A stretch of 64,000 nucleotides of DNA from Nocardioides sp. CER19 (GTDB lineage: Bacteria; Actinomycetota; Actinomycetes; Propionibacteriales; Nocardioidaceae), in contig NZ_JARVWS010000002.1 in the NCBI RefSeq assembly GCF_029846275.1, positions 372,001 to 436,000 of the forward strand. The letters are read 5' to 3'. The position numbers and the translations under genes are program-made. Below the pieces are notes generated by a model. The model was not told where the DNA came from, searched no databases, and was given only the letters and a program-made list of their open reading frames with translations. This document shows positions 58,218 through 64,000 of the stretch, piece after piece; within the stretch, counting starts at the first letter, position 1; each line of letters starts with the position of its first letter.

Positions 58218-58588
58218 CGAGGGTCGTCGACCGCATGGTCGAGCGCTGCAGCGCAGGTCACATCGTTTCGCGAGAGACCTTGCTCAGGCCGACCGGCCGC
58301 ACCCGAGGGGAGAGGCGTTCCCCTCCTGCGGTCGGCTCCGGCCTGCGCGAAGGAGCATCCACGCCAGTCCCGGGAGGCAGCTCGTCTTCGTGTCGCCCCT
58401 CGTCGACCATCACGATCGTCCCCCACGTCGTCCATGCGATGTGCGCCTGGAGACCCGGCGACTCGTCGGTCGCCTGGGTCATGGGCGTCACCGGCTCGAC
58501 GCGACGAGCAGAGTGCGGTGACGCCGCCCGCGGTCGTCGGCGACCCCCTGGAGATGCCCTCCGTCGCCTGAGGCAGCAGGATGCACCC
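58218..58588. other. 371-bp gap between tRNA-Glu and dtd
   Basis: No gene that I can support firmly. It holds a short hairpin just after the tRNA and several GC-rich inverted repeats (for example GAGGGGAGAGG...CCCCTC near 58308). A minus-strand frame 58258-58482 (74 aa, [20 protein letters not shown]...) has a plausible start but no ribosome-binding site, and its third-position GC is lower than in neighbouring genes. Confidence 0.4.
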
Positions 58589-59023
58589 ATGCGTGCGGTC
58601 GTCCAACGGGTCCTCGAGGCATCGGTCGCCGTCGGCGGGCAGTCCGTCGCCGAGCTGGGCGCACCGGGCCTGATGGTGCTCCTCGGCGTCACCCACGACG
58701 ACGGGCCGTCGGACGCCGCCTGGCTGGCCAGGAAGATCTGGGGTCTGCGGATCCTGCGGGACGAGCGGTCCTGCTCCGACACCGGCGCGCCGCTGCTGGT
58801 GGTCAGTCAGTTCACTCTCTACGGCGACGCCCGCAAGGGCCGGCGTCCGACCTGGGAGGCGGCCGCCTCCGGGCCCGTGTCCGAGCCCCTGTACGAGGCG
58901 TTCTGCTCCGAGCTGCGTGCGCTCGGGGCCGACGTCGGACAGGGCCGCTTCGGGGCGGACATGCAGGTGTCGCTGGTCAACGACGGCCCCGTCACGGTGG
59001 TCCTGGACTCGCCCCGGCCGTAG
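58589..59023 (+). CDS. dtd: D-aminoacyl-tRNA deacylase
   Basis: 144 aa. [34 protein letters not shown] at the N-terminus, then [17 protein letters not shown] and the active-site cross-subunit motif NDGPVT near the C-terminus. It removes D-amino acids (and glycine from tRNA-Ala) mis-attached to tRNAs. I chose the ATG at 58589; longer frames run through the non-coding gap after tRNA-Glu. Confidence 0.95.
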   Translation: MRAVVQRVLEASVAVGGQSVAELGAPGLMVLLGVTHDDGPSDAAWLARKIWGLRILRDERSCSDTGAPLLVVSQFTLYGDARKGRRPTWEAAASGPVSEPLYEAFCSELRALGADVGQGRFGADMQVSLVNDGPVTVVLDSPRP

Positions 59024-59072
59024 TCACGCGGGGTCCGGCTGGCGCTTCACGCCGCGTTCACGGCGGTTCCCA

Positions 59073-59366
59073 TCAGGAGACCGGGCGGGTGGCCTTGCCG
59101 TCGAGCCAGAGCGTGTCGGAGTCGTCGCGGTGGCTGCCGGTCGACCCCACATGCTTGTCGCTGATGGCCGGACCGTTCTTGAGCACGTGCCAGAACGCCA
59201 TCGCGTGACCTCGACCCAGCCCGTACTCGTCCTTCAGCCACGCCGCGACGTCACCCGCCTTGGTCGTCGGGGCGTCGAACCCCTTGCTGCGGGCGGTTTC
59301 CAGCAGCTGCCGCGGCGTCTGCCCGGTCTTGTCCTCGATCGTGTCGAGGTAGGCCTGGAACGACAT
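59073..59366 (-). CDS. DUF4287 domain protein
   Basis: 97 aa. MSFQAYLDTIEDKTGQTPRQLLETARSKGFDAPTTKAGDVAAWLKDEYGLGRGHAMAFWHVLKNG is the DUF4287 consensus, a small helical domain of unknown function common in actinobacteria. A strong GGAGGA precedes the ATG. Single-gene transcript. Confidence 0.88.
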   Translation of the reverse strand: MSFQAYLDTIEDKTGQTPRQLLETARSKGFDAPTTKAGDVAAWLKDEYGLGRGHAMAFWHVLKNGPAISDKHVGSTGSHRDDSDTLWLDGKATRPVS

Positions 59367-59480
59367 GGGGGAGTCCTCCTGGTGGGGGCGCGACCTGGTG
59401 CCACGCGACGTGGGGAGAACCTTGGCACGGGTGACGCCTGGGGCACAGGAGGTTTTCGAGCCGCGCGGGTCGTCCGCCGC

Positions 59481-60047
59481 TCAGCCCTCCTCGAGGAGCG
59501 TGGCCAGCAGGGTGACGGCACTCGTCGTGCGCGACCGCTCCCCGGTGGCGAGCAGGTCGAGGAGAGCCCCTCGGAGCGTCGCCAGCGCGAGGGTACGCCG
59601 GCCCGGGTCCGCGTCGCCGGACCGACCGAGCAGCCGCAGCCAGTCCTCGACCGTTGCCGCGGCGAACTCCGCCCATGGTCCCGCCGGGTCGACGAGCGAG
59701 CGGCCGTAGGCCTCCACCCACAGCCGCAGCAGCCGGTCGTGCTCGGGGGCGGCCAGCCACTCCCAGAGGTGTCGGACGGTGTCCGGGAGGTCGAGCGCTC
59801 GGGCGTCGTACTGCTGCAGCCAGGCGAGCTCGTCCTCGCGGGCCCGTGCCAGGAGGCGCCGGATGAGGCCGTCCTTGCTGCCGAACAGGAAGAGGAGGAC
59901 GCGCGGGCTCGAGCCGATCGCGCCGGCGAGGGGGCGCAGGGAGAGGTCGCTGAGGCCCTGCTCGAGCACGTAGGCATAGGCAGCGTCGAGCAGCTCGGTC
60001 TCGCGTGCCGAAGGCTCCCGAAGGGCGGTTGAGTCGTCGGCGGCCAT
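59481..60047 (-). CDS. TetR-family transcriptional regulator
   Basis: 188 aa from the ATG at 60047. HTH: ETELLDAAYAYVLEQGLSDLSLRPLAGAIGSSPRVLLFLFGSKDGLIRRLLARARED; the usual GV-S--T-Y--F is changed to GSSPRVLLFLFGSKD, a recognised subfamily. It is divergent from the acetyltransferase gene across 46 bp with a dyad, so mutual control is likely. Confidence 0.87.
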   Translation of the reverse strand: MAADDSTALREPSARETELLDAAYAYVLEQGLSDLSLRPLAGAIGSSPRVLLFLFGSKDGLIRRLLARAREDELAWLQQYDARALDLPDTVRHLWEWLAAPEHDRLLRLWVEAYGRSLVDPAGPWAEFAAATVEDWLRLLGRSGDADPGRRTLALATLRGALLDLLATGERSRTTSAVTLLATLLEEG

Positions 60048-60062
60048 GTCCCTAGACTGGCA

Positions 60063-60084
60063 TACTGAAACAGTCGTGTCAGTA
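60063..60084. promoter_or_regulatory. Dyad operator between TetR and GNAT genes
   Basis: TACTGA (60063-60068) and TCAGTA (60079-60084) are perfect arms, extending to TACTGAAAC/GTGTCAGTA with one mismatch. It lies at the divergent promoter, 9 bp before the acetyltransferase ATG. Confidence 0.55.
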
Positions 60085-60093
60085 GGAGGAGCG

Positions 60094-60576
60094 ATGTCGA
60101 CGACGATCCGCACGCTGGGTGCACCCGGGGACCTCGGGTGGGTGGTGATGGCCCACGGCGAGGTCTACGCCCGGGAGTACGGCTGGGACGCGACGTTCGA
60201 GGCGCTCGTCCTCGAGATCGTTGCCGAGTTCGTCGCGAAGCGGGACCGCGCTGGTGTCGAGGCGTGGATCGCCGAGGTCGACGGTGAGCGCGCCGGGACC
60301 GTCTTCTGCATGCCGGGCGACGACGGCGAGGCGAAGCTGCGGATCCTTCTCGTGGACCCGCGCTTCCGTGGTCACGGAGTGGGCCGGCTGCTGGTGGACA
60401 ACTGCCTCGCGTTCGCCCGCGGTGCCGGGTACCGTCGGGTCGTCCTGTGGACCAACAGCGTCCTGGTGTCGGCGCGTCGGATCTACGAGACCGCCGGCTT
60501 CGGGCTCGTCGAGGAGGACCCGCACCACAGCTTCGGCCACGACCTGGTCGGGCAGACATGGGCGCTGGACCTCTGA
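60094..60576 (+). CDS. GNAT-family N-acetyltransferase
   Basis: 160 aa. The acetyl-CoA-binding motif A is LRILLVDPRFRGHGVGRLLVDNCLAFARGAGY, followed by VVLWTNSVLVSARRIYETAGFGLVEEDPHHSFGHDLVGQTW, typical of the MarR-associated/PaiA-like acetyltransferases. Substrate unknown; divergence from a TetR gene suggests a detoxification role. AGGAGG precedes the ATG. Confidence 0.88.
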   Translation: MSTTIRTLGAPGDLGWVVMAHGEVYAREYGWDATFEALVLEIVAEFVAKRDRAGVEAWIAEVDGERAGTVFCMPGDDGEAKLRILLVDPRFRGHGVGRLLVDNCLAFARGAGYRRVVLWTNSVLVSARRIYETAGFGLVEEDPHHSFGHDLVGQTWALDL

Positions 60577-60668
60577 CCCGGGCGCCGATCGGTGCCGATC
60601 GGTGCCGATTGGGATGCGACAAGCACCATGGGTTAGAGTTCCATCGCTCCCGCAGGGAGCAGAAGCAA

Positions 60669-60742
60669 GGCCCCGTAGCGCAGTTGGTTAGCGCGCCGCC
60701 CTGTCACGGCGGAGGCCGCGGGTTCGAGTCCCGTCGGGGTCG
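60669..60742 (+). tRNA. tRNA-Asp (GTC)
   Basis: 74 nt. Acceptor GGCCCCG/CGGGGTC, anticodon arm CCGCC-CTGTCAC-GGCGG giving GTC, T-arm CGGG-TTCGAGT-CCCG. A TAGAGT -10 box lies at 60634-60639. Confidence 0.95.
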
Positions 60743-60750
60743 CTTGACAC

Positions 60751-60780
60751 GAGAGCCGCTCAGGAAACTGAGCGGCTCTC
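60751..60780 (+). terminator. Terminator of tRNA-Asp
   Basis: Perfect 13-bp stem GAGAGCCGCTCAG/CTGAGCGGCTCTC closed by a GAAA tetraloop, eight bases after the tRNA. Confidence 0.85.
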
Positions 60781-60791
60781 GTGCATTTCCG

Positions 60792-60797
60792 TACGCT
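60792..60797 (+). promoter_or_regulatory. -10 box for a leaderless zincin mRNA
   Basis: TACGCT, six bases before the GTG at 60804. Confidence 0.45.
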
Positions 60798-60803
60798 CGT
60801 CCC

Positions 60804-61160
60804 GTGCCCATCGAGGTGTCGCCGGAGCGGTTCGACGAGCTGGTGGACGACGCGCTCGACCAGATCCCCGAGTCGCTCGCCACGCTCGTCGAGAACCTCG
60901 TCGTGCTCGTCGAGGACGAGCCGCCGGAGGACGAGCCTGCCGACCTCCTCGGCCTCTACGACGGCGTCGCCCTGACCGAGCGGGACAGCCGCTACGCCGG
61001 CGCGCTCCCGGACCGGATCCTCATCTTCCGCGGCCCGCTGCTCGACTACTGCGACTCCGAGGAGCAGCTCGTCCGGGAGGTCCGCGTCACGGTCGTCCAC
61101 GAGGTGGCGCACCACTTCGGGATCGATGACGACCGGCTGCACGAGCTGGGGTGGGCGTAG
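60804..61160 (+). CDS. Small zincin metallopeptidase-like protein
   Basis: 118 aa. HExxH metal motif in TVVHEVAHHFGIDDDRLHELGW near the C-terminus, preceded by IEVSPERFDELVDDALDQIPESLATLVENLVVLVEDEPP. This is the actinobacterial 'metallopeptidase family' (possibly minigluzincin-like) of about 115-130 residues. Substrate unknown. The GTG was chosen from the -10 spacing; the longer frame runs through tRNA-Asp. Confidence 0.85.
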   Translation: MPIEVSPERFDELVDDALDQIPESLATLVENLVVLVEDEPPEDEPADLLGLYDGVALTERDSRYAGALPDRILIFRGPLLDYCDSEEQLVREVRVTVVHEVAHHFGIDDDRLHELGWA

Positions 61161-61226
61161 CTGTCACCGCCGGTTCGGTCATCTACCTAAAGCCTGCAGC
61201 CGTCACCCAGATGACCGAACTGAGGG

Positions 61227-61592
61227 TCACATGGAGCCGACCCAGAACCCCAGCGCCACCGCCCCCAGCCCCGCGGCGACGGAGAGGCCGACGTTGAGCA
61301 CGGCCGCGCGCCACTGCCGCTCGTCGAGCAGTCGGAACGTCTCGAAGGAGAACGTCGAGAACGTCGTCAGGGCCCCGCAGAAGCCGGTGCCCAGCAGGGT
61401 GAGGACCCAGGTGGGCGCGTGGTGGACCGAGGTCAGGCCGGCCACGAGGCCGAGGACGAACGAGCCGACCACGTTGACGGTCAGCGTGCCCCACGGCATC
61501 CGAGACGAGTGCCGCGACTGGACCAGGAGGTCGGCCAGGTAGCGCGCGGGAGCGCCGACCAGCCCCCCGAGGACGATCAGCAGGGCGGTCAC
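61227..61592 (-). CDS. crcB: Fluoride channel, second subunit (CrcB/Fluc)
   Basis: 121 aa with four membrane helices. GAPARYLADLL at the first helix, GTLTVNVVGSFVLGLVAG with the conserved Asn, and GFCGALTTFSTFSFET, the polar track of Fluc channels. The GTG start overlaps the first crcB stop by four bases (GTGA). Pairs of crcB genes form heterodimeric channels in many Gram-positives. Confidence 0.93.
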   Translation of the reverse strand: MTALLIVLGGLVGAPARYLADLLVQSRHSSRMPWGTLTVNVVGSFVLGLVAGLTSVHHAPTWVLTLLGTGFCGALTTFSTFSFETFRLLDERQWRAAVLNVGLSVAAGLGAVALGFWVGSM

Positions 61593-62146
61593 GACCGCGC
61601 TCCCGCCGTACGTCGGGCATCGATCGCCGCTCGTCCCGCGACCACGCCGACGGTGACCGCGACGAGTGCCGCCACGACGGAGCCGCCGACGTAGACCAGC
61701 GCGAGCACGGGATGACCGGTGGCGAAGAGACCGCGCGCGTCCAGCTCGTAGGTCGAGAACGTGGTGAAGCCGCCCAGGACGCCGACGCCGACGAACGGCC
61801 GGACGTAGCGTCGGTCGGCCCAGACGTCGAGCACGAACGCCATCAGCAGGCCGAGGAGGAACGAGCCGGCGACGTTGACCACCACCGTGCCCCACGCCAC
61901 CTCTGACAGCCGGTGGGGGAACGCGTTGGCCAGACCCCAGCGGGCAAGCGACCCCAGGGCGCCGCCGACGGCGATCACCGGCAACAGGTCGGCGTGCTCG
62001 CGGAGCAGGTCGCGCAGGCTCGCGCGGGTCGGCTCGGCGGTGACGTCGGAGTCGAGCGGGAGCCGGTGCAGGTCGGCCTCGACCTCGTGCTCCAACGCGT
62101 GGCGGTGCTCGTGGGCCTCGTGGGGCTCGTCGGGCCGGTGCGCCAT
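61589..62146 (-). CDS. crcB: Fluoride channel, first subunit, with His/Glu-rich N-terminal extension
   Basis: 185 aa. The channel core starts near residue 55: GGALGSLARWGLANAF, GTVVVNVAGSFLLGLLMAF, GFTTFSTYELDA. The first 50 residues are extra, rich in His, Glu and Asp (HRPDEPHEAHEHRHALEHEVEADLHRL; seven His), and are not part of normal CrcB. GGAGGAG precedes the ATG. It lies directly downstream of a fluoride riboswitch, so F- should induce the pair. Confidence 0.92.
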   Translation of the reverse strand: MAHRPDEPHEAHEHRHALEHEVEADLHRLPLDSDVTAEPTRASLRDLLREHADLLPVIAVGGALGSLARWGLANAFPHRLSEVAWGTVVVNVAGSFLLGLLMAFVLDVWADRRYVRPFVGVGVLGGFTTFSTYELDARGLFATGHPVLALVYVGGSVVAALVAVTVGVVAGRAAIDARRTAGARS

Positions 62147-62175
62147 CGGGACGGACTCCTCCTACCTCGTGATCA

Positions 62176-62232
62176 GGTAGGGACTGTTGGCGACTGATCG
62201 GTCGCGGTTGTCGGCGAGCCCCACCGCCATCG
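62176..62232 (-). promoter_or_regulatory. Fluoride riboswitch (crcB motif)
   Basis: Read on the minus strand: GGCGGTGGGGCTCGCC (62228-62213) matches the P2/loop GGCGATGAGGCCCGCC of known fluoride aptamers. Then CAACCGC and a GCGAC/GTCGC stem (62205-62201 with 62194-62190), then AGTCCC (62185-62180) that can form the required pseudoknot with GGGGCT (62222-62217), and the conserved CTAC. A hairpin CTACCT/AGGTAG (62180-62175 with 62167-62162) reuses the CTAC and abuts the ribosome-binding site, so control is probably translational. Confidence 0.8.
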
Positions 62233-62242
62233 CGGTGGGAGT

Positions 62243-63172
62243 CTACTGAGCGTGCTGCCGAGCCGGCTCGGCCAGGCCCGGCCAGGGGTGCGGCTGACCG
62301 CCGGCGGCCTGGCGGACGTACTCGCTGAGGAACCAGGTCTGGAAGGCCCGCTGCTCGTCGGTACGGGCGAGGGAGAGCAGCCGCTCCTGGCGGCAGAACT
62401 CGTCGGCGAGGTCGAGGAGGCTGACGAACCGCTGCAGCGTCGGCGCCGCCGACCGCGGCATCCGGACGGTCAGGTCGGCCACGGCGGAGCCCTCCGCCGG
62501 TGCCTCGAGGAACTCGGTCAGTCCGATGCCGGAGTGGAGGTCGGCCTCGAGGGCGGTGAAGAGGTCGGAGAGGTCGTCGGCGAGCGGGTAGTCGACGGCG
62601 TGGGCGAGCGCCAGGAGACGGACCTCGCGGCGCAGCTCGCGGAAGTGGGCCTGGAAGCCGACGTAGAGCTTGAGCGGCACGCCCAGGATCACGATGTCGA
62701 GGGCGTCGGCGTCGACGTGCTTCTCGGCGGGCGGGGTGAGGACGCGGATCGTCCCGTCGACGCCCTCCTCGGCGATGTCGTCCGACGGCTCGAACCAGAC
62801 CACCTTGCCGTCCGCCTCGATCTCGGCGCCCCAGGCCTTGGAGCAGCGGGAGACGATCGAGAGCCCGCGGCCGAAGGTCAGCAGCAGGTCGTCGTCGTGG
62901 TCGAGGGTGAGCGGGGCGGGCAGCACGGGCGTCTCGACCGAGGCGTCCCGGACCTCGATCCGGGGATGGCTCGCGGTGCCGCGTACGCGGACCTGGATGG
63001 GGTCGGAGCCGTGGAGGATCGCGTTGGAGACCAGCTCGGAGACGCCGAGCTCGGCGCAGTCGACCAGGTCGTGACGGTCGATGTCCTGGTAGGTGCGCAC
63101 GACCCACCGGCGCGCGTCCTGGACTCCTTTGGGTCCTGGCGCCAGGGTGAGAGCCGGTCTGCTGAGCGGCAC
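62243..63172 (-). CDS. HATPase-domain regulator (anti-sigma/RsbW-like) with C-terminal extension
   Basis: 309 aa from the GTG at 63172. The N-terminal 130 residues form an HATPase_c_2 domain with N-box CAELGVSELVSNAILHG and FGRGLSIVSRCSKAWG. The remaining 170 residues form a second, helical domain that I do not recognise (PLKLYVGFQAHFRELRREVRLLALAHAVDY). An ATG at 63220 is in frame, but a sigma-B-like promoter overlaps it, while the GTG has GGAGG eight bases upstream. Likely a stress-response switch protein. Confidence 0.78.
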   Translation of the reverse strand: MPLSRPALTLAPGPKGVQDARRWVVRTYQDIDRHDLVDCAELGVSELVSNAILHGSDPIQVRVRGTASHPRIEVRDASVETPVLPAPLTLDHDDDLLLTFGRGLSIVSRCSKAWGAEIEADGKVVWFEPSDDIAEEGVDGTIRVLTPPAEKHVDADALDIVILGVPLKLYVGFQAHFRELRREVRLLALAHAVDYPLADDLSDLFTALEADLHSGIGLTEFLEAPAEGSAVADLTVRMPRSAAPTLQRFVSLLDLADEFCRQERLLSLARTDEQRAFQTWFLSEYVRQAAGGQPHPWPGLAEPARQHAQ

Positions 63173-63221
63173 GCGGGGGTCCTCCGGTGAAGCTGAGACG
63201 ATCCGAGAGCTTTGTGGCATA

Positions 63222-63247
63222 TACCCGACCGCTTCGTCCCCCAAACC
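63222..63247 (-). promoter_or_regulatory. Sigma-B/F-type promoter of the HATPase regulator gene
   Basis: On the minus strand GGTTT (63247-63243), 15-bp spacer, GGGTAT (63227-63222), matching the actinobacterial stress-sigma pattern GTTT-N14-17-GGGTAT. It predicts a start near 63215 and a leader of about 40 nt to the GTG. Confidence 0.6.
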
Positions 63248-63320
63248 AAGCGGCTGGTCATCAGCACCGCGGGCCGCCACATTCCCGCACCGAGTGTGAG
63301 GATACAGACGGGGTACCGCT

Positions 63321-63365
63321 TTGAGCCTGGGAAGCGCGCGCGAGAGAATGGTCTTGAACGTTCAA
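63321..63365 (+). promoter_or_regulatory. ndh promoter with downstream palindrome
   Basis: TTGAGC (63321-63326), 17 bp, GAGAAT (63344-63349). The 12-bp perfect palindrome TTGAACGTTCAA (63354-63365) covers the predicted transcript start, a suitable place for a repressor. Confidence 0.5.
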
Positions 63366-63402
63366 ATAGCTCGCGTTCTGTCGGCTACGGAGAGGTAGGG
63401 AC

Positions 63403-64000
63403 ATGTCAGATCGTCACCAGGTAGTGGTGATCGGATCCGGATTCGGCGGCCTGTTCGGCACGAAGGCGCTCAAGAACGCCGATGTCGACGTCACGATGGT
63501 GGCGAAGACGACCCATCACCTGTTCCAGCCGCTGCTCTACCAGGTGGCGACCGGGATCCTGTCGCAGGGCGAGATCGCGCCGCCGACGCGCGAGGTCCTG
63601 CACCGCCAGAAGAACGCCACCGTGCTGCTGGGCGAGGTCACCGACATCGACCTCGACACCCGCACCGTCACGTCGCAGCTCCTGGGCCGGGAGACCACCG
63701 TCGGCTACGACTCGCTCATCGTCGCGGCGGGTGCCGGGCAGTCCTACTTCGGCAACGACCACTTCGCCGAGTTCGCCCCGGGCATGAAGAGCATCGACGA
63801 CGCCCTGGAGCTCCGCGGCCGCATCTTCGGCTCCTTCGAGCTGGCCGAGCTCGCCGCGCAGCGTGGCGAGCCGTTCGAGCACCTGCTCACCTTCGTGGTG
63901 GTCGGCGCGGGCCCGACGGGTGTGGAGCTGGCCGGGCAGATCGCCGAGCTGGCCCGTCGTACGCTCAAGCGCGACTTCAAGAACATCAGCAGCAAGCAGG
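63403..64000 (+). CDS. ndh: Type II NADH dehydrogenase (partial, N-terminal 199 codons)
   Basis: Runs off the right edge. FAD motif VVVIGSGFGGLFGTKALKNADVDVTMVAKTTHHLFQPLLYQVATGILSQGEIAPPTREVL, then YDSLIVAAGAGQSYFGNDHFAEFAPGMKSIDDALELRGRI and the NADH motif VVVGAGPTGVELAGQIAEL. Near-identical in order to mycobacterial Ndh (Rv1854c). It passes electrons from NADH to menaquinone without pumping protons. AGGTAGGGA precedes the ATG. Confidence 0.95.
   Translation, partial: MSDRHQVVVIGSGFGGLFGTKALKNADVDVTMVAKTTHHLFQPLLYQVATGILSQGEIAPPTREVLHRQKNATVLLGEVTDIDLDTRTVTSQLLGRETTVGYDSLIVAAGAGQSYFGNDHFAEFAPGMKSIDDALELRGRIFGSFELAELAAQRGEPFEHLLTFVVVGAGPTGVELAGQIAELARRTLKRDFKNISSKQ

Noticed and set aside
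58258..58482. Minus-strand 74-codon frame in the gap between tRNA-Glu and dtd
   Set aside because: No ribosome-binding site, weaker third-position GC bias than neighbours, no recognisable motif; mentioned only in the gap entry.

Overview
The window is high-GC actinobacterial DNA. It most resembles Nocardioides or a close relative in the Nocardioidaceae. The signs are: GTG/TTG starts and G/C-ending codons throughout; a complete mce operon between rplL and rpoB; mycobacterial-type SerC, CitA, MenJ, IdeR and Ndh; and many promoters that place a TANNNT -10 box six to eight bases before a start codon, so that the mRNA would be leaderless. I saw no insertion sequence, prophage or CRISPR array, and the taxonomic call rests on protein resemblance and synteny only.

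Layout. 1-474: truncated 5' part of a DnaB/RecA-type ATPase gene (minus strand). 618-3002: polar amino-acid ABC importer. 3003-4457: L10 leader, rplJ, rplL and terminators. 4661-16037: one translationally coupled operon, mkl-yrbEA-yrbEB-mceABCDEF plus two membrane proteins, that would build a lipid/sterol importer. 16152-23824: rpoB and rpoC, separated by a 93-bp REP-like palindrome. 23890-37509: accessory metabolism and regulation (quinone reductase with HxlR repressor, XRE/membrane-protein pair, MenJ, tandem Nudix, lipoprotein, GlcD-GlcF-type fusion, methyltransferase, topoisomerase IB, macrodomain, SerC). 37784-42243: nitrate-sensing histidine kinase, CitA, PdxH. 42261-46650: TetR-controlled heterodimeric ABC exporter. 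46666-46905: a free-standing, highly structured RNA with its own promoter and a 12-codon mini-ORF. 46953-57915: sugar kinase, MarR-controlled MFS pump, GH13 glucosidase divergent from ideR, sirtuin, GAF histidine kinase, secreted peptidase-like hydrolase, and two paralogous small proteins. 57969-61160: tRNA-Phe, tRNA-Glu, dtd, DUF4287, TetR/GNAT pair, tRNA-Asp, small zincin. 61227-62232: two fluoride channels behind a fluoride riboswitch. 62243-64000: a sigma-B-type-promoter-driven HATPase regulator divergent from ndh, which runs off the end.

Regulation is unusually readable here. Dyad operators next to local repressors can be seen for HxlR, XRE, two TetR genes and MarR, and ideR and a glucosidase gene share overlapping divergent -10 boxes. 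The strongest candidate for something undescribed is the RNA at 46701-46905. It carries a 15-nt perfect match to the anti-Shine-Dalgarno end of 16S rRNA, a 12-codon ORF, a two-tier hairpin and a closed three-way junction.
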